Below, piece by piece: positions 1-6,815 of a DNA stretch of 7,977 nt (the first letter of the stretch is position 1; each line of letters starts with the position of its first letter). Made by a program: the position numbers and the translations under genes. This DNA comes from CALKMS01 sp036796755 (GTDB taxonomy: Bacteria > Actinomycetota > Aquicultoria > SKW223 > CALKMS01), in assembly GCA_036796755.1 (NCBI GenBank), contig DAIRCJ010000061.1, positions 1 through 7,977 of the forward strand. The letters are read 5' to 3'. Under the pieces are notes generated by a model that was given only the letters and a program-made list of their open reading frames with translations, made no database searches and was not told where the DNA came from.

Positions 1-393
1 CCCCAACAGCCCTGGCACTTAAGACTTCCTTTTAAAGATAAAGAACTTGAAAGATTAAATGATGAGGTTATATCAGCCATAAATAAGCTTCATGTTATGT
101 ATTATAGACCTCATAGTTGGACACCAGTTTTTAGGATTGAGATGGCATCTTCTATTGGAACAAATAATTCTCGGATAGCAGTATTACTTCAAGGCCTTAA
201 ATATCAATCTGGTACACCCGGAATTATGGAACCATATCCTCTTTATATAGCAGATCGAATGGTAAAGCATCTTGGAAGGGCTATTCCTGCCTTCAGGCAG
301 ACAGCTACCAGACGAATGACAGAATTACATCAAGGTGATGTGGGAGAGATCTTTTTTAATATGCACGGTTATAGGACTGAAACCGGGAGGTAA
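1..393 (+). CDS. nurA: NurA-type nuclease, C-terminal fragment (5' end outside window)
   Basis: The reading frame is open from the first base to a TAA at 391-393, giving the last 130 residues of a longer protein; the internal ATG at 97 is not the true start. NurA is a dimeric nuclease that works with the HerA translocase to resect DNA ends. Seen here: a PVFRIEM strand, then PYPLYIADRMVKH near the end. In this, a Tyr (codon 244-246) and a His (codon 268-270) are eight residues apart, the same spacing as the C-terminal catalytic-motif Tyr and His I recall for archaeal NurA (Y291/H299 in the Pyrococcus enzyme). The acidic metal-binding residues (Asp/Glu/Asp) of the family lie in the missing N-terminal part, so activity cannot be judged. 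The gene is followed 3 bp later by a HerA gene, the usual partner, which is strong support for the call. The DNA is AT-rich compared with the dnaG-rpoD side. Confidence 0.82.
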   Translation, partial: PQQPWHLRLPFKDKELERLNDEVISAINKLHVMYYRPHSWTPVFRIEMASSIGTNNSRIAVLLQGLKYQSGTPGIMEPYPLYIADRMVKHLGRAIPAFRQTATRRMTELHQGDVGEIFFNMHGYRTETGR

Positions 394-396
394 GTT

Positions 397-2160
397 ATGA
401 GTGATGAAAGAATAAATATTGAGCAATTAATCAGCAGCGCTGAACGGATTGGTACAATAGGGTCCCCTTCTTCTACTAGTGAACTTTCTTTAGACATTCT
501 TGGCACTGCAGTAGGCAAAAAATTAGTAGGAGAACTTGCACTCTTTAGATTTTTTCAAGATGGCAAACCCCATTATGCATTAGGCCAAATAACAGAAGTC
601 CAACTAAAGAATATCTGGCTTGAAGACCCAACAATGAGATCTCTTGCAAGACAAAGAGGGCAGGTTAATCCTGTAAGTGGACAACAAGACACCCATCTTG
701 GAGATATGACTGTAAGTGCGGTATTTAGTGACGACGGTAATAGATTTGAACCGAGTATTTTGGGGACTGTTCCAGCTACCGGAACCTCTATTCATTTAGC
801 AACTGACGAAATATTAGACAGGTTGTTAGAGAGGTATAGGGATGAAATATTTTACTTGGGTCATGTCTATGGGTCAACACCAAAACTGCCTCTCTGGTTT
901 AAACATTTTGGAAGAGGACCTCATGGAGCTGGCGAGGCTTATCACATTGGAATCTTTGGTAAAACTGGTTCTGGGAAATCCGTTCTGGCAAAGATGATTC
1001 TTTTAGCCTATGCAAGGCATCCTGATATGGCTATATTTGTGATAGACCCTCAAGGTGAGTTTTCAAAAGATGCAAGAGGGGAACTGAGGGCAGAAGGTTT
1101 TCCTCTAAATTTGTCGAATGTTCTTTTACAGTTAAACAAAGAAGTAGTAATCAAAAGTGTTAGGGATTTGGTTTTGGATAGATGGGATCTTTTTAGTGAA
1201 ATTCTTTATGAATCCCCTTTCTTTGAACGTCTATCAATTCCAAAAGGCGAAAATAGAAGGATAGCTTCAGAAATTTTAGGAGAGAGATTGCAAAGAGCAC
1301 AGATTACATTACAAAATTTATATCAACGTGAATCTTTTAATCGCGCATGGCGAATTCTTGGTGATGGAAATGTTCAGATGCAATTTTATAGAACCCAGCA
1401 ATCCCGCGATAGATTCAACACAGTTTACCAAGAGGCAAATCAAGATGAATTCTTCAATAATTATTGGGGTCCAATAACTGAATTATTCAGAAGAAATCGT
1501 AGCGGAGCTATCGGTGTTGATAATCTCATTCAACAAACATTTGATCTTAATAGAACTCGTCGTCCTGTTGTAGTTATAGATTTATCCAGAGAAATGGCAG
1601 AAGGACTTTTTTGGAATGATACTATACAGGCCTTGGTTATAAAAAGATTATTAGATGGACTAACCTATTCGGCTGAAGGTGCTTATCGTGAAAATAGATT
1701 TTTAAATACTCTTGTGATATTAGATGAAGCCCATAGATTAGCCCCAAAGGAAAAAATTGAAAACGAAAAACAAGAAAGTGTTAGGATTTCACTTTTGGAT
1801 GCAGTGAGAACTACAAGAAAATATGGACTCGGTTGGATGTTCATTAGCCAAACCCTCTCAAGTTTGCATAGAGAAATAATCGCACAGCTGAGAATCTTTT
1901 TCTTTGGATTCGGTCTAGCGTTAGGGACTGAATTTATGTCTTTAAAAGAACTTGTCGGGGGAGACCCTAACGCCCTTAAACTTTACCAATCATTTCGTGA
2001 CCCTCATAGTGCTTTTGATATCGCATCCAGACAATATGCCTTTATGACTATAGGACCAGTTTCACCGCTTTCTTTTGCTGGGACCCCTCTTTTTTTAACA
2101 GTTTATAATACCCCTGAAGAATTTTTGAGAGCAAATCGACTATTAAGAGGCGGGAATTAA
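397..2160 (+). CDS. herA: HerA-type hexameric DNA translocase/ATPase
   Basis: Complete 587-residue protein of the HerA/FtsK superfamily, a ring-shaped ATPase expected to pump duplex DNA into the attached NurA nuclease. Residues about 20-135 look like the beta-rich HAS barrel domain that docks NurA. The RecA-like core follows: Walker A GKTGSGKS at 188-195, the FVIDPQGEF strand at 214-222, a helical insertion at about 240-380, Walker B LVILDE at 439-444 with AHR after it, the RTTRKYG arginine motif at 471-477 and a FISQ sensor-like strand at 482-485. The C-terminal segment (about 530-587) resembles the wrap-over tail of HerA. ATG 397 is chosen because GGGAGG at 385-390, inside the last codons of nurA, lies 6 bp upstream; the 3 bp gap predicts translational coupling and equal production of the two subunits. 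Nothing is broken in the frame, although the recombinase directly downstream is heavily decayed. A repair role is the archaeal precedent; a role in phage or plasmid defence is inference from patchy bacterial occurrence and the island-like setting. Confidence 0.9.
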   Translation: MSDERINIEQLISSAERIGTIGSPSSTSELSLDILGTAVGKKLVGELALFRFFQDGKPHYALGQITEVQLKNIWLEDPTMRSLARQRGQVNPVSGQQDTHLGDMTVSAVFSDDGNRFEPSILGTVPATGTSIHLATDEILDRLLERYRDEIFYLGHVYGSTPKLPLWFKHFGRGPHGAGEAYHIGIFGKTGSGKSVLAKMILLAYARHPDMAIFVIDPQGEFSKDARGELRAEGFPLNLSNVLLQLNKEVVIKSVRDLVLDRWDLFSEILYESPFFERLSIPKGENRRIASEILGERLQRAQITLQNLYQRESFNRAWRILGDGNVQMQFYRTQQSRDRFNTVYQEANQDEFFNNYWGPITELFRRNRSGAIGVDNLIQQTFDLNRTRRPVVVIDLSREMAEGLFWNDTIQALVIKRLLDGLTYSAEGAYRENRFLNTLVILDEAHRLAPKEKIENEKQESVRISLLDAVRTTRKYGLGWMFISQTLSSLHREIIAQLRIFFFGFGLALGTEFMSLKELVGGDPNALKLYQSFRDPHSAFDIASRQYAFMTIGPVSPLSFAGTPLFLTVYNTPEEFLRANRLLRGGN

Positions 2161-2170
2161 AAATGAATTG

Positions 2171-2851
2171 TGCAATGATAACCAGGCGGAGAAGGAATTT
2201 AATTCGTGTGAAGCACAGGTAGAGAAGATAAAATCTTTTATCAGAAGTCAGAAAGATTTAGAGATTTAAAAAATTTACAGTGATGCTGGTTATTCAGGAG
2301 CAAGTTTAGAAAGTCCTGCTTTACAGGAATTGTTTAAAGATATTACCGAAGGCAAAGTCAACTGTATCTTGACCTATAAAATGGACCTTTTAACTCGCTC
2401 ACCAAAGGATTTTTATAACCTGATTGAATTTTTTGATAAATATGGCATCTCTTTTATCTCTGTCACAGAAAATTTTGACACATCCTCTCCATCTGGTAGA
2501 TTAATGCGGAACATAATGCTTACTTTTGCCCAATTTGAGCGTGAACTTACTGTTGAAAGAACAAAAGATAAAATGCAACAGAGACGAGAAAAAGGTTTAT
2601 GGAATGGTGGATTAGTTCCTTATGGTTATAAAAATGTAGATAAAAAATTAGAAATTGACGAGAGAGGGGCAGAGGAGTTAAGAAAATATTTCAGATTTTT
2701 CTTGAAACGCAATCTCTTGCTGAAACAAGAAGAAGAATAAATCAACTTGGTTATAAAAACGAAGAAGGAGAATATTTTTTGTAAGGGTTCAATCGATAAT
2801 ATTCTACGAAACTCAATTTATATCGGCAAAATTGAACACAAAGGTAAATAG
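2171..2851 (+). pseudogene. Large serine recombinase remnant, catalytic domain and start of recombinase domain
   Basis: The longest open piece is 2330-2740, but homology to large serine recombinases (resolvase/invertase fold joined to a recombinase domain) extends on both sides. From about 2174 the frame reads QAEKEFNSCEAQVEKI, which in intact proteins follows the N-terminal strand carrying the catalytic serine; that strand is absent and the herA stop lies only about 13 bp away. An in-frame TAA at 2267-2269 interrupts the next segment, then YSDAGYSGASLESPAL, KMDLLTRS and IMLTFAQFERE are clearly recognisable. At 2387-2389 a Leu codon (CTT) stands where the DRLxR active-site motif normally has Arg, one base from CGT. 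Frame changes follow near 2682-2687 (A-run; then LETQSLAETRRRINQLGY in frame 1) and 2775-2780 (six T; then KGSIDNILRNSIYIGKIEHK back in frame 2), ending at TAG 2849-2851. Expected to be non-functional. Confidence 0.88.
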
Positions 2852-3205
2852 GAGAAGCATCTACAAACAAAGATAGCAGAGATTGACGCTAAAATCAAAA
2901 AATTGATTTCTTTCTTATCAGAATCAGATGACCGCTTATTTCCCACAGTAAAAAAGGAATTATCAGGATTAGAGCAAGAGAAAAAGATATTAGAATATGA
3001 TTTGGAAGGAGTGAGGTCATCAATTCAGAAAGAAATGAAAGAAAAATTTGAAACAAAAATTGTTTTAGAGAATTTAAGGAATTTTGTTCACCGACTAAAA
3101 GAAATTAAAGACGAAGAAAAACCTTACCTGTTTCAATATCTTATTAAAGACACAATTTACGGGAAAGATGAGATACAAATTAATTTGTTTTATCTGCCGA
3201 GTTTC
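2852..3205 (+). pseudogene. Large serine recombinase remnant, C-terminal coiled-coil part
   Basis: This continues the frame of the upstream remnant after the TAG. It encodes the C-terminal charged helix of a large serine recombinase: QTKIAEIDAKIKKLI, then KKELSGLEQEKKILEYDLEG and LRNFVHRLKEIKDEEKPYLF, a predicted coiled coil, finishing with KDEIQINLFYLPSF, typical of the end of these proteins. The zinc-ribbon and most of the recombinase domain (roughly 150-200 residues by family length) should lie between IEHKGK and this piece but are missing, so an internal deletion ends close to 2850. A TTG-started frame 2903-3364 can be drawn, but it has no family-like start. It also runs without a stop past the recombinase end, through a GC-rich stretch and into the antisense of tRNA-Asn, so its last 50 or so residues are almost certainly not protein. 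Confidence 0.8.
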
Positions 3206-3216
3206 AGAGCCAACCT

Positions 3217-3252
3217 GCCCGCACAAAGCCCGAGCGGACAAACTGCGCGGGC
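3217..3252. repeat. Imperfect inverted/direct repeat in a GC-rich patch
   Basis: GCCCGC at 3217-3222 is the inverted complement of GCGGGC at 3247-3252, enclosing 24 bases. Inside, GCCCG and ACAAA occur twice in imperfect direct order (3217-3227 and 3228-3242). The stretch 3206-3322 around it contains no gene and is abruptly richer in G+C than the recombinase remnant before it. It could be a recombination-site relic, the flank of the original tRNA locus, or chance. No T-tract follows on either strand, so I do not call a terminator. Confidence 0.35.
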
Positions 3253-3322
3253 GACTGCTGGCGGTGAGAAAGCCACAACCTCTTTTGCTCCTTCCTATTT
3301 GGGTTTGAAAAATCGTACAGAA

Positions 3323-3397
3323 TGGCTCCGGGGGCCGGATTCGAACCGACAACCTAGTGGTTAACAGCCACCCGCTCTACCGTTGAGCTACCCCGGA
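3323..3397 (-). tRNA. tRNA-Asn (GTT anticodon)
   Basis: Reading the minus strand from 3397, a full cloverleaf forms. The acceptor TCCGGGG pairs with CCCCGGA over 7 bp, the D arm is GCTC/GAGC, and the anticodon stem GGTGG/CCACT (one G-T pair) holds loop CTGTTAA with anticodon GTT. The variable loop is AGGTT, the T arm GTCGG/CCGGC surrounds TTCGAAT, the discriminator is G, and the CCA tail is encoded at 3323-3325. The total is 75 nt including CCA. It lies 133 bp downstream of rpoD on the same strand and may be co-transcribed or have its own promoter; I see no convincing promoter boxes. The 3' end faces the recombinase remnant, the orientation expected if a mobile element once used this gene as a landing site. 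Confidence 0.97.
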
Positions 3398-3497
3398 GCG
3401 TTTAACAAACATCCCAGTAACAATTTTTTCATTCTTCCAGCTTTACCAACAAGCCAATAAACAAAAGCAAATTTTAACGGTTAATCAGACTTCTGGC

Positions 3498-3515
3498 AAT
3501 AAAAAGGGCTTTATT
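3498..3515 (-). terminator. Weak possible terminator hairpin after rpoD
   Basis: The 133 bp gap between rpoD and tRNA-Asn (3398-3530) holds one short hairpin: AATAAA at 3498-3503 pairs with TTTATT at 3510-3515 around a 6-base loop. The stem is purely A-T and no clear U-tract follows in the minus direction, so termination would be inefficient and read-through into tRNA-Asn is likely. Nothing else stands out in this gap. Confidence 0.15.
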
Positions 3516-3530
3516 TTCTCTCAAAAGCAC

Positions 3531-4850
3531 TTATTCCTCTAAATAATCTTTCAGGCGAGAACTGCGGTGAGGATGCTGAAGTTTTTTAATGGTCTTGGAT
3601 TCTATCTGGCGAATTCTTTCTCGGGTCACTCCAAAGTACTTGCCCACTTCTTCCAGAGTGCGAGGAGTTCCATCTATCAAACCAAAGCGGTACTCAATAA
3701 CTTTTCTTTCTCGCTCGCTCAAGTTTTCCAGAACCCGCTTCATATCTTCGCTTAAAAGATTGGTAGCGGCAGCTTCCAGCGGCGACATTACTGATTTATC
3801 TTCCACAAAATCGCCTAATTCACTGTCTTCTTCCTCTCCTATCGGAGTTTCCAGAGAAACCGGGTCCTGAGAAATTTTGAGAATTTCCCGGACCTTTTCC
3901 ACGCTCATCCCCATTCTTTCCGCCACTTCTTCCGGTCTGGCTTCCCGACCCAGCTCCTGTAAAAGCTGGCTTTGAACCCGCAAAAGTTTGTTAATAGTCT
4001 CAACCATATGAACCGGAATTCTAATGGTTCTTGCCTGGTCAGCAATGGCTCGGGTTATAGCCTGCCTTATCCACCAGGTAGCGTAGGTGGAAAACTTGTA
4101 TCCCTTGCGGTAATCAAACTTTTCAACTGCCCTGATTAACCCCAGGTTGCCCTCCTGTATCAAATCAAGAAAAAGCAGACCCCGACCGACATATTTCTTG
4201 GCGATTGAAACCACCAGCCTCAGGTTAGACTCGATCAACCTTTGCTTAGCTTTCAAACCTTCTACTTTTTCCTTCTCCAGCTTTTTTCTTTCTTCGGGAG
4301 TCCCGCTAAAGTTTCGCAAAGCTTTAGCCGCTTTCTTCCCGGCTTCAATTTTTTTAGCCAGATAAACCTCCTCCTCAGCAGTTAGAAGATTTACCCTACC
4401 GATTTCCTTTAAATACATCCTCACCGGGTCGCTGGGGGCACCCCGACTAACCCCAACCCGTTTTTTCTTCTTTATCTCTTTTTCCGGCTCGGCTTTAATT
4501 TCTTCAACTGAAATATCATCAGCTGGAGAGGCAGCTGAATCGATAGCTATACCCTGGCTCATTAAATAATTATAAATGGAGTCAATTTCTTCGGGAGAAA
4601 GAGAAACATCCTGAAAAGAGTCAGCAACTTCGTCAAGAGTCAGACGACCTTTCTCCTGGCCCTTCTCAACCAGGCTTTTCACTTTTTCCGTATTTTTAAG
4701 ACTATCCCTTAAAGGTTCCAATTCTTCGTTAACGACTTGAATCGACTCTTCTTCCCCGGAAAAAACAGGTTGCTCAGAAGGCAAACCAGTTTCTTTTTCT
4801 GGTAAATTCTTTTTTTGAGAGCCGTTATCCTCAGATTTTATTCTTCTCAA
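3531..4850 (-). CDS. rpoD: Primary (housekeeping) RNA polymerase sigma factor RpoD/SigA
   Basis: 439 residues, a typical length for a sigma factor lacking the long non-conserved insertion of Gram-negative RpoD. It directs RNA polymerase to housekeeping promoters. A charged, poorly conserved leader (1-50) precedes a region 1.1-like segment (about 55-105, ending LSPEEIDSIYNYLMSQG). Region 1.2 starts at SDPVRMYLKEIG (140-151). Region 2 (about 203-275) holds FLDLIQEGNLGLIRAVEKFD for core binding and YATWWIRQAITRAI (256-269) for -10 recognition. Region 3 is about 280-355, with LGDFVEDK in the 3.2 finger. Region 4 (about 365-430) ends in the helix-turn-helix TLEEVGKYFGVTRERIRQIE for the -35 box, and the protein closes with LKDYLEE, a classic sigma-A end. 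The start is TTG (4848-4850), supported by AGGAGG just upstream. It lies 34 bp downstream of dnaG on the same strand, the conserved dnaG-rpoD arrangement, so co-transcription is expected. Confidence 0.97.
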   Translation of the reverse strand: MRRIKSEDNGSQKKNLPEKETGLPSEQPVFSGEEESIQVVNEELEPLRDSLKNTEKVKSLVEKGQEKGRLTLDEVADSFQDVSLSPEEIDSIYNYLMSQGIAIDSAASPADDISVEEIKAEPEKEIKKKKRVGVSRGAPSDPVRMYLKEIGRVNLLTAEEEVYLAKKIEAGKKAAKALRNFSGTPEERKKLEKEKVEGLKAKQRLIESNLRLVVSIAKKYVGRGLLFLDLIQEGNLGLIRAVEKFDYRKGYKFSTYATWWIRQAITRAIADQARTIRIPVHMVETINKLLRVQSQLLQELGREARPEEVAERMGMSVEKVREILKISQDPVSLETPIGEEEDSELGDFVEDKSVMSPLEAAATNLLSEDMKRVLENLSERERKVIEYRFGLIDGTPRTLEEVGKYFGVTRERIRQIESKTIKKLQHPHRSSRLKDYLEE

Positions 4851-4854
4851 AAAA

Positions 4855-4860
4855 CCTCCT
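4855..4860 (-). promoter_or_regulatory. Strong Shine-Dalgarno deciding the rpoD TTG start
   Basis: On the minus strand GAGGAGGTTTTTTG reads into rpoD, so a perfect AGGAGG sits only 4 bases before the TTG start. The spacing is tight. The next in-frame codons (AGA AGA ATA AAA) are not usual starts, so TTG at 4848-4850 is the best choice. Confidence 0.7.
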
Positions 4861-4884
4861 CAAAAAAATAACTTTCAGGACTAA

Positions 4885-6684
4885 TCAGTTTAAATTTCTC
4901 CGAAGACGCTCGAGCTGAACAATTTCCTTAAATATTATATCATACTGCTCGGAATCTTCTATCGGATCAAGCTTTTCCAGCTCCTTTTTAAGCCTCCTCA
5001 CTTCCTCTTGAATGAAAAATGTTTTAATCTCTTTTAGCAAGGTCTCCGCGTAGCTTACTATATTTATATCGTCATAAATTTCTTCCAGCATTAGTCGCGA
5101 AACTTTCTTTCCAAGATCTCCGTCTAAGTTGTTAATTTCCACAGTCAAGCTGGATTTTTCTTTGTTAAACCGGGAAAGGAAAAGAAAGACCTCGCGATTT
5201 TCTGGATGATAGAAAAAATCTTCCCGGAGCTCTTCCAGAAGAAAATCCTGGACTTCTTTTCTTCTTAAAAGCAGTTTTAAGATCTCCTTTTCTCTCTGAT
5301 ACTGCGCCTTGAAACGGGAATTGAGACCAACTTGAGGGGGAGCGGAAGTTGATTTAATGCTTGTCCCCGCTTTCCTCTTGTTTCCAAATCTGGAACTGTA
5401 CCCGGTTTGACGGGAAAACTCGAACCTTAAGGTTTCTTCAGGCACACCCATTTCCTCTGCCAGATACTTCAAGTAAGTCTCCTGGGCCACTAGACTGGGC
5501 AAAGCCGCCAGCACTTCTATCGCTTCTCGAACTGCCCGGGTTTTTCCTTCAGCCGTTGAGAGGTTGGCTTCTTTTAATCTGTTGTCCAGACAGAACTTAG
5601 CCAGAGGAACCCGATTGGCAAAGCACTCCTTAAGCTCGGCTTCGCTTTTTTCTTTTGCCAGATCAGCGGGGTCATAACCTTCAGGCAAAAGGTTTACTTC
5701 AACACTTGCCCGCGTCTCCTTTATAAGCTCAAGCCCTCTCTCAGCCGCTGTTTTTCCGGCTGAGTCAGCATCAAAGGCAAGAACTACCCGATCGGTCAAA
5801 CGAGAAAGCGTCCTCAAATGTTCAACGGTAAAAGCCGTTCCCAGGGTTGCCACCGAATTTTTTACTTCTTTCTGGTAAAGAGCCATCACATCCGTGTAGC
5901 CTTCAACCACAATAGCCTCGCCCTCCCTGACAATTTCTGATTTCGCCAGATTTAAACCATATAAAAGATTGCTCTTATGAAAAATTGGAGTGTCGGCAGT
6001 GTTAAGATACTTGGGCTCAACCTTTGAGTTTGGCAAGATCCGGCCCCCGAAAGCGACAATTCGACCCCTGAGGTCAAAAATAGGAAAAATAATCCTTTCT
6101 CGAAAGCGATCGGTTAAACCTTGCTCGCTCCCTATTGAAAGACCAGCTTTTAAAAGTTCCTCGCTGTTAAAACCTTTTTTCAAAAGATAGGTTGAAAGGC
6201 TGTTGCGAGAAGAGGGAGCCAGACCAACCCGAAATAAACGAAGAGTTTCTTCAGTAAAGCCGCGTCGAAAAAGGTAGCCCAGAGCAACTTTTCCTGTCTT
6301 ATCGTTCCAGAGGTAATTTTCAAAGAAACTGGCGGCTTCTTGATTGGCCTGGTATAGCCTTTCTTTAAGTGAGGCTTCGCGGTCTGCTTTTTGAAACTTT
6401 AGAGTATAACCAACACGGTCGGCCAGAAGCTTGAGAGCCTCAGGAAAATCCAGCTTCTCCATTTTCATCACAAAGGTGACCACGTTGCCCCCTTCACCAC
6501 AACCGAAACAGTGAAAAAGCTGTTTGGCCGGGTCAACATAGAAAGAGGGTGTTTTTTCGCTATGGAAGGGGCAAAGACCTTTGTAAGAGCGGCCTGAGCG
6601 TTGAAGCTTTACATAATCGGAAACAACCTCCAGCAAATCGTTGCGCTCAATAACTTCACTGATGTCTTCTTCCCGAAATGGCAT
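4885..6684 (-). CDS. dnaG: DNA primase DnaG
   Basis: 599 residues, normal length for bacterial primase, which makes RNA primers at the replication fork with DnaB helicase. The N-terminal CHC2 zinc domain has C38, H41, C59 and C62 (CPFH...HCFGCGEGG). The RNA-polymerase core contains DRFRERIIFPIFD (192-204), AFGGR and EPKYLNT (223-229). The TOPRIM fold has the catalytic Glu in VVEGYTD (E261) and the metal-binding AFDADSAG (D305, D307), with ATLGTAF between them. From about residue 440 onward the sequence is divergent and helix-rich, as expected for the helicase-binding domain; the last 45 residues are highly charged. ATG at 6682-6684 begins the canonical MPFREEDISEVIERNDLLEVV, so the start is secure although no good Shine-Dalgarno is visible (upstream reads GTGGTAAAATAACTTT). 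It is the first gene of the dnaG-rpoD unit and divergent from rpmB. Confidence 0.98.
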   Translation of the reverse strand: MPFREEDISEVIERNDLLEVVSDYVKLQRSGRSYKGLCPFHSEKTPSFYVDPAKQLFHCFGCGEGGNVVTFVMKMEKLDFPEALKLLADRVGYTLKFQKADREASLKERLYQANQEAASFFENYLWNDKTGKVALGYLFRRGFTEETLRLFRVGLAPSSRNSLSTYLLKKGFNSEELLKAGLSIGSEQGLTDRFRERIIFPIFDLRGRIVAFGGRILPNSKVEPKYLNTADTPIFHKSNLLYGLNLAKSEIVREGEAIVVEGYTDVMALYQKEVKNSVATLGTAFTVEHLRTLSRLTDRVVLAFDADSAGKTAAERGLELIKETRASVEVNLLPEGYDPADLAKEKSEAELKECFANRVPLAKFCLDNRLKEANLSTAEGKTRAVREAIEVLAALPSLVAQETYLKYLAEEMGVPEETLRFEFSRQTGYSSRFGNKRKAGTSIKSTSAPPQVGLNSRFKAQYQREKEILKLLLRRKEVQDFLLEELREDFFYHPENREVFLFLSRFNKEKSSLTVEINNLDGDLGKKVSRLMLEEIYDDINIVSYAETLLKEIKTFFIQEEVRRLKKELEKLDPIEDSEQYDIIFKEIVQLERLRRNLN

Positions 6685-6759
6685 AAAGTTATTTTACCAC
6701 CAGCCTGTAATCAAAAGACCCTTCTTTTTAATAACTGAAAAACTCTCCCGGGGTAATGG

Positions 6760-6788
6760 TTGCCTCTTAAGGTAATTTATGGTAACCT
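6760..6788 (+). promoter_or_regulatory. Candidate sigma-A promoter for rpmB
   Basis: TTGCCT (6760-6765) and TAACCT (6783-6788) are separated by exactly 17 bases in the 131 bp region between divergent dnaG and rpmB. The -35 fits well and the -10 poorly (3 of 6). A start a few bases downstream would give a leader of only about 20 nt, just enough for the ribosome site at 6801-6807. No good matching pair was found in the dnaG direction. Confidence 0.25.
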
Positions 6789-6815
6789 ATCCTCTCGTTT
6801 GGAAAGGCAAAAAAG

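Noticed and set aside
604..795. Minus-strand 63-residue frame inside herA
   Set aside because: Antisense shadow of the HerA barrel domain with no start signal.
1..3322. Duplicate of the tRNA-Asn 3' end as an att repeat
   Set aside because: No second copy of the GGATTCGAACC-type T-arm sequence was found by eye in the left part; if it exists it lies outside the window.
3095..3352. Minus-strand frame over the recombinase tail and tRNA
   Set aside because: It reads through the tRNA (SVRIRPPEP is the other familiar tRNA-derived peptide) and has no coding character of its own.
3206..3364. C-terminal 50 or so residues of the frame 2903-3364
   Set aside because: The end GPDSNRQP is the well-known false peptide obtained by translating the antisense of a tRNA; the frame only stops at 3362-3364, inside tRNA-Asn.
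3567..4365. Plus-strand frames opposite rpoD
   Set aside because: Shadows of a highly conserved sigma factor gene; no ribosome sites or recognisable domains.
5361..6190. Plus-strand frames opposite dnaG
   Set aside because: Fall inside a clear primase gene on the other strand, Ser/Pro/Leu-rich shadow translations.
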